Shown piece after piece: positions 60,998-64,000 of a stretch of 64,000 bases of DNA; positions within the stretch are counted from its first letter, which is position 1; the number at the start of each line of letters is the position of its first letter. The DNA lies in contig JAWQEG010000166.1 of assembly GCA_033782935.1 (NCBI GenBank), positions 958,001 to 1,022,000 of the forward strand. The letters run 5' to 3'. The stretch is from Petrolisthes cinctipes. Lineage: Eukaryota > Arthropoda > Malacostraca > Decapoda > Porcellanidae. The notes under the pieces were generated by a model. The model had not been told where the DNA came from and did no database searches. It worked only from the letters and a program-made list of their open reading frames with translations. The position numbers were made by a program, and so were the translations under genes.

Positions 60998-63900
60998 GTA
61001 GGCATGTACAGTTCGATTCTGGGACATTAAAATATAGAATTTTCGGGTGTTTTGAGCCCGAATTTGAGATATAAACGGATATTGATGATGCATGCACATT
61101 TTGACTTTTTGCACCTAATATATTGATTTTGAGCATGTTTTAGGTCTGTATCTTAAAAACATTCTAGCACTGAGTAAGCATGTACAGATCGCTTCTTGGA
61201 CACAAAAATATTGAATTTTCGGGAGTTTTAAGCCTGAATTTGGGTTATAAGCGTGTACAGAAGATGCATGCACATATCGACTTTTTGCACCTAAAATATA
61301 GATTTTTAGCATGTTTTGGGCTTATATTTTGAAAATACTCTAACACGGAGTAGGCATGTACAGATCGCTTCTGGGATCCAAAAATAGTAAATTTTCAGGT
61401 GTTTTGAGCCTGAATTTGGGATATAAACGGGTACAGAAGATGCATACACATATTGACTTTGGGCACCTAAAATATTGATATACAGCATGTTTTGGGTCTG
61501 TTTCTTGAAAACATTCTAGCAAGGAGTAGGCATGTACAGATCGCTTCTGGGACCCAAAAACATCGAATTTTCGGGTGTTTTGAGCCTGAATTTGGGTTAT
61601 AACCGTGTACAGAAGATGCATGCACATATCGACTTTTTGCACCTAAAATATAGATTTTTAGTATGTTTTGGGCTTATATTTTGAAAATACTCTATAACTG
61701 AGTAGGCATGTACAGATCGCTTCTGAAACCCAAAAATATTGAATTTTCAGGTGTTTTGAGCCTGAATTTGGGATATAAACGGGTACAGAAGATGCATACA
61801 CATATTGACTTTGGGCACCTAAAATATTGATATACAGCATGTTTTGGGTCTGTTTCTTGAAAACATTCTAGCAAGGAGTAGGCATGTACAGATCGCTTCT
61901 GGGACCCAAAAACATCGAATTTTCGGGTGTTTTGAGCCTGAATTTGGGTTATAACCGTGTACAGAAGATGCATGCACATATCGACTTTTTGCACCTAAAA
62001 TATAGATTTTTAGCATGTTTTGGGCTTATATTTTGAAAATACTCTAGCACTGAGTAGGCATGTACAGATCGCTTCTGAAGCCCAAAAATTTTGAATTTTC
62101 TGGTGCTTTGAGCCTGAATTTGGGACATAAACGGGGACATAAGATGCAAACACAAATTGACTTTGGACACCTAAAATATTGATTTTCAGCATGTTTTGGG
62201 CCTGTATTATGAAAATACTCTAACACGGAGTAGGCATGTACAGATCGCTTCTGGGACCCAAAAATATCGAATTTTCGGGTGTTTTGAGCCTGAATTTAAG
62301 ATATAAACGGGTACAGAAGATGCATGCACATATCGACTTTGGGCACCTAAAATATCGATTTTCAGTATGTTTTAGGCCTGTATTTTGAAAATACTCTAAC
62401 ACGGAGTAGGCATGTACAGTTCGATTCTGGGACATTAAAATATAGAATTTTCGGGTGTTTTGAGCCCGAATTTGAGATATAAACGGATATTGATGATGCA
62501 TGCACATTTTGACTTTTTGCACCTAATATATTGATTTTGAGCATGTTTTAGGTCTGTATCTTAAAAACATTCTAGCACTGAGTAAGCATGTACAGATCGC
62601 TTCTTGGACCCAAAAATATTGAATTTTCGGGAGTTTTAAGCCTGAATTTGGGTTATAAGCGTGTACAGAAGATGCATGCACATATCGACTTTTTGCACCT
62701 AAAATATAGATTTTTAGCATGTTTTGGGCTTATATTTTGAAAATACTCTAACACGGAGTAGGCATGTACAGATCGCTTCTGGGATCCAAAAATAGTAAAT
62801 TTTCAGGTGTTTTGAGCCTGAATTTGGGATATAAACGGGTACAGAAGATGCATACACATATTGACTTTGGGCACCTAAAATATTGATATACAGCATGTTT
62901 TGGGTCTGTTTCTTGAAAACATTCTAGCAAGGAGTAGGCATGTACAGATCGCTTCTGGGACCCAAAAACATCGAATTTTCGGGTGTTTTGAGCCTGAATT
63001 TGGGTTATAACCGTGTACAGAAGATGCATGCACATATCGACTTTTTGCACCTAAAATATAGATTTTTAGCATGTTTTGGGCTTATATTTTGAAAATACTC
63101 TAGCACTGAGTAGGCATGTACAGATCGCTTCTGAAGCCCAAAAATTTTGAATTTTCTGGTGCTTTGAGCCTGAATTTGGGACATAAACGGGGACATAAGA
63201 TGCAAACACAAATTGACTTTGGACACCTAAAATATTGATTTTCAGCATGTTTTGGGCCTGTATTATGAAAATACTCTAACACGGAGTAGGCATGTACAGA
63301 TCGCTTCTGGGACCCAAAAATATCGAATTTTCGGGTGTTTTGAGCCTGAATTTAAGATATAAACGGGTACAGAAGATGCATGCACATATTGACTTTGGGC
63401 ACCCAAAATATCGATTTTGATCATGTTTTGGGCCTGTATTTTGAAAATACTCTAACACGGAGTATGCAAATACATATCGCTTCATGGACACAAAAATATC
63501 GAATTTTCGGGTGTTTTGAGCAAGAATATGAGATATAAATGGGTACAGAAGATGCATGCACATATAGACTTTAGGCACCCAAAATATCGATTTTTAGTAT
63601 TTTTTAGGCCTATATTTTGAAAATATTCAAGCACTGAGTAGGCATGTACATATCGCCTTTGGGATACAAAAATATCGAATTTTTGGGTGTTTTGATCCTG
63701 AATTTGGGATATAAACGGGTACAGAAGATACATACACATATTGACTTTGGGCACCTAAATTATCAATTTTCAGCATGTTTTGGGCCTGTATTTTGAAAAC
63801 ACTTTAACATGGATTAGGCATGTACAGATCGCTTCTAGGACCCAAAAATATCGAATTTTCGGGTGTTTTGAGCCTGAATTTGGGATATAAACGGGTACAG

Positions 63901-64000
63901 AAGATGCATACACATATTGACTTTGGGCACCTAAAATATCGATTTTCAGTATGTTTTAGGCCTGTATTTTGAAAATACTCTAACACGGAGTAGGCATGTA
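60998..64000. repeat. Nested recent duplications of HOR-E monomers
   Basis: A rearranged continuation. About 60934-62341 (1,408 bp, 8 monomers) is repeated from 62342. Inside the first copy, two monomers are duplicated in tandem (about 61306 and 61658, offset 352 bp). About 62010-62225 recurs at 63066-63281 (1,056 bp, 6 monomers). From 63276 to the window end the sequence matches 60284-61007 (offset 2,992 bp) and 58347 onward. The offsets are close multiples of 176, so all events joined equivalent points of the monomer. Confidence 0.8.

Larger units (their letters stand above)
52839..64000. repeat. Satellite array, right arm (about 176-bp monomer)
   Basis: The same satellite family and orientation resume immediately after the retrotransposon's target-site duplication and continue to the window end, about 63 monomers. 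The first bases (GTTTTGGGTGTGTATC) continue the monomer broken at 46117 in phase, so both arms were one array before the insertion. No gene or non-satellite sequence was seen here. Confidence 0.97.

Noticed and set aside
1..64000. CRISPR array or other prokaryotic repeat system
   Set aside because: The repeats are contiguous 176-bp units without unique spacers, there are no cas genes, and the only gene present is a eukaryotic retrotransposon polyprotein.

Overview
The window is eukaryotic, almost certainly from an animal nuclear genome. About 57 kb of the 64 kb is one tandem satellite DNA family with a monomer of about 176 bp, AT-rich and head-to-tail in a single orientation. It is interrupted once, at 46118-52834, by a complete LTR retrotransposon. 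I see no host protein gene, tRNA, rRNA or prokaryotic feature. The animal assignment rests mainly on the element: a Ty3/Gypsy-type polyprotein with integrase upstream of reverse transcriptase, the arrangement of Gmr1-like elements described from fish and other deuterostomes. The species cannot be named from the sequence.

Layout. 1-5830 is heterogeneous satellite with an 11-monomer (1,941 bp) tandem duplication at the left edge. 5831-20314 holds four tandem copies of a 21-monomer higher-order repeat (HOR-A: 3708, 3357, 3709 and 3710 bp); the second copy has lost exactly two monomers. 19112-26541 is a nearly perfect 3,715-bp tandem duplication that begins inside the last HOR-A copy. 24412-33004 shows a 4,940-bp period (28 monomers), whose second copy lacks one monomer and is incomplete. 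33005-43537 is more diverged and introduces a monomer subtype with a short GAATTTTC duplication. 43538-56294 was a pair of 3,018-bp units, and the first is split by the retrotransposon. 57125-64000 carries 1,937-bp (11-monomer) units overlaid by 1,408-, 1,056- and 352-bp duplications. The array runs off both ends of the window.

The retrotransposon is 6,717 bp with two 703-bp LTRs that differ at one base. It has a 4-bp target duplication (GAAT), a 676-bp leader, one uninterrupted 1,532-codon Gag-Pol frame (coiled coil, SCAN-like capsid, CCHC knuckle, protease, integrase, reverse transcriptase, RNase H) and a polypurine tract. All catalytic residues I looked for are present. The duplicate satellite unit to its right keeps the uninterrupted target site at about 55853-55856, so the insertion is younger than that duplication.

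The satellite looks like an actively homogenising, candidate centromeric or pericentromeric array evolving by unequal exchange. The monomer itself appears to be an old dimer of two about 88-bp halves. Block boundaries were found by eye from repeated landmarks; exact identities need a dot plot or self-alignment.
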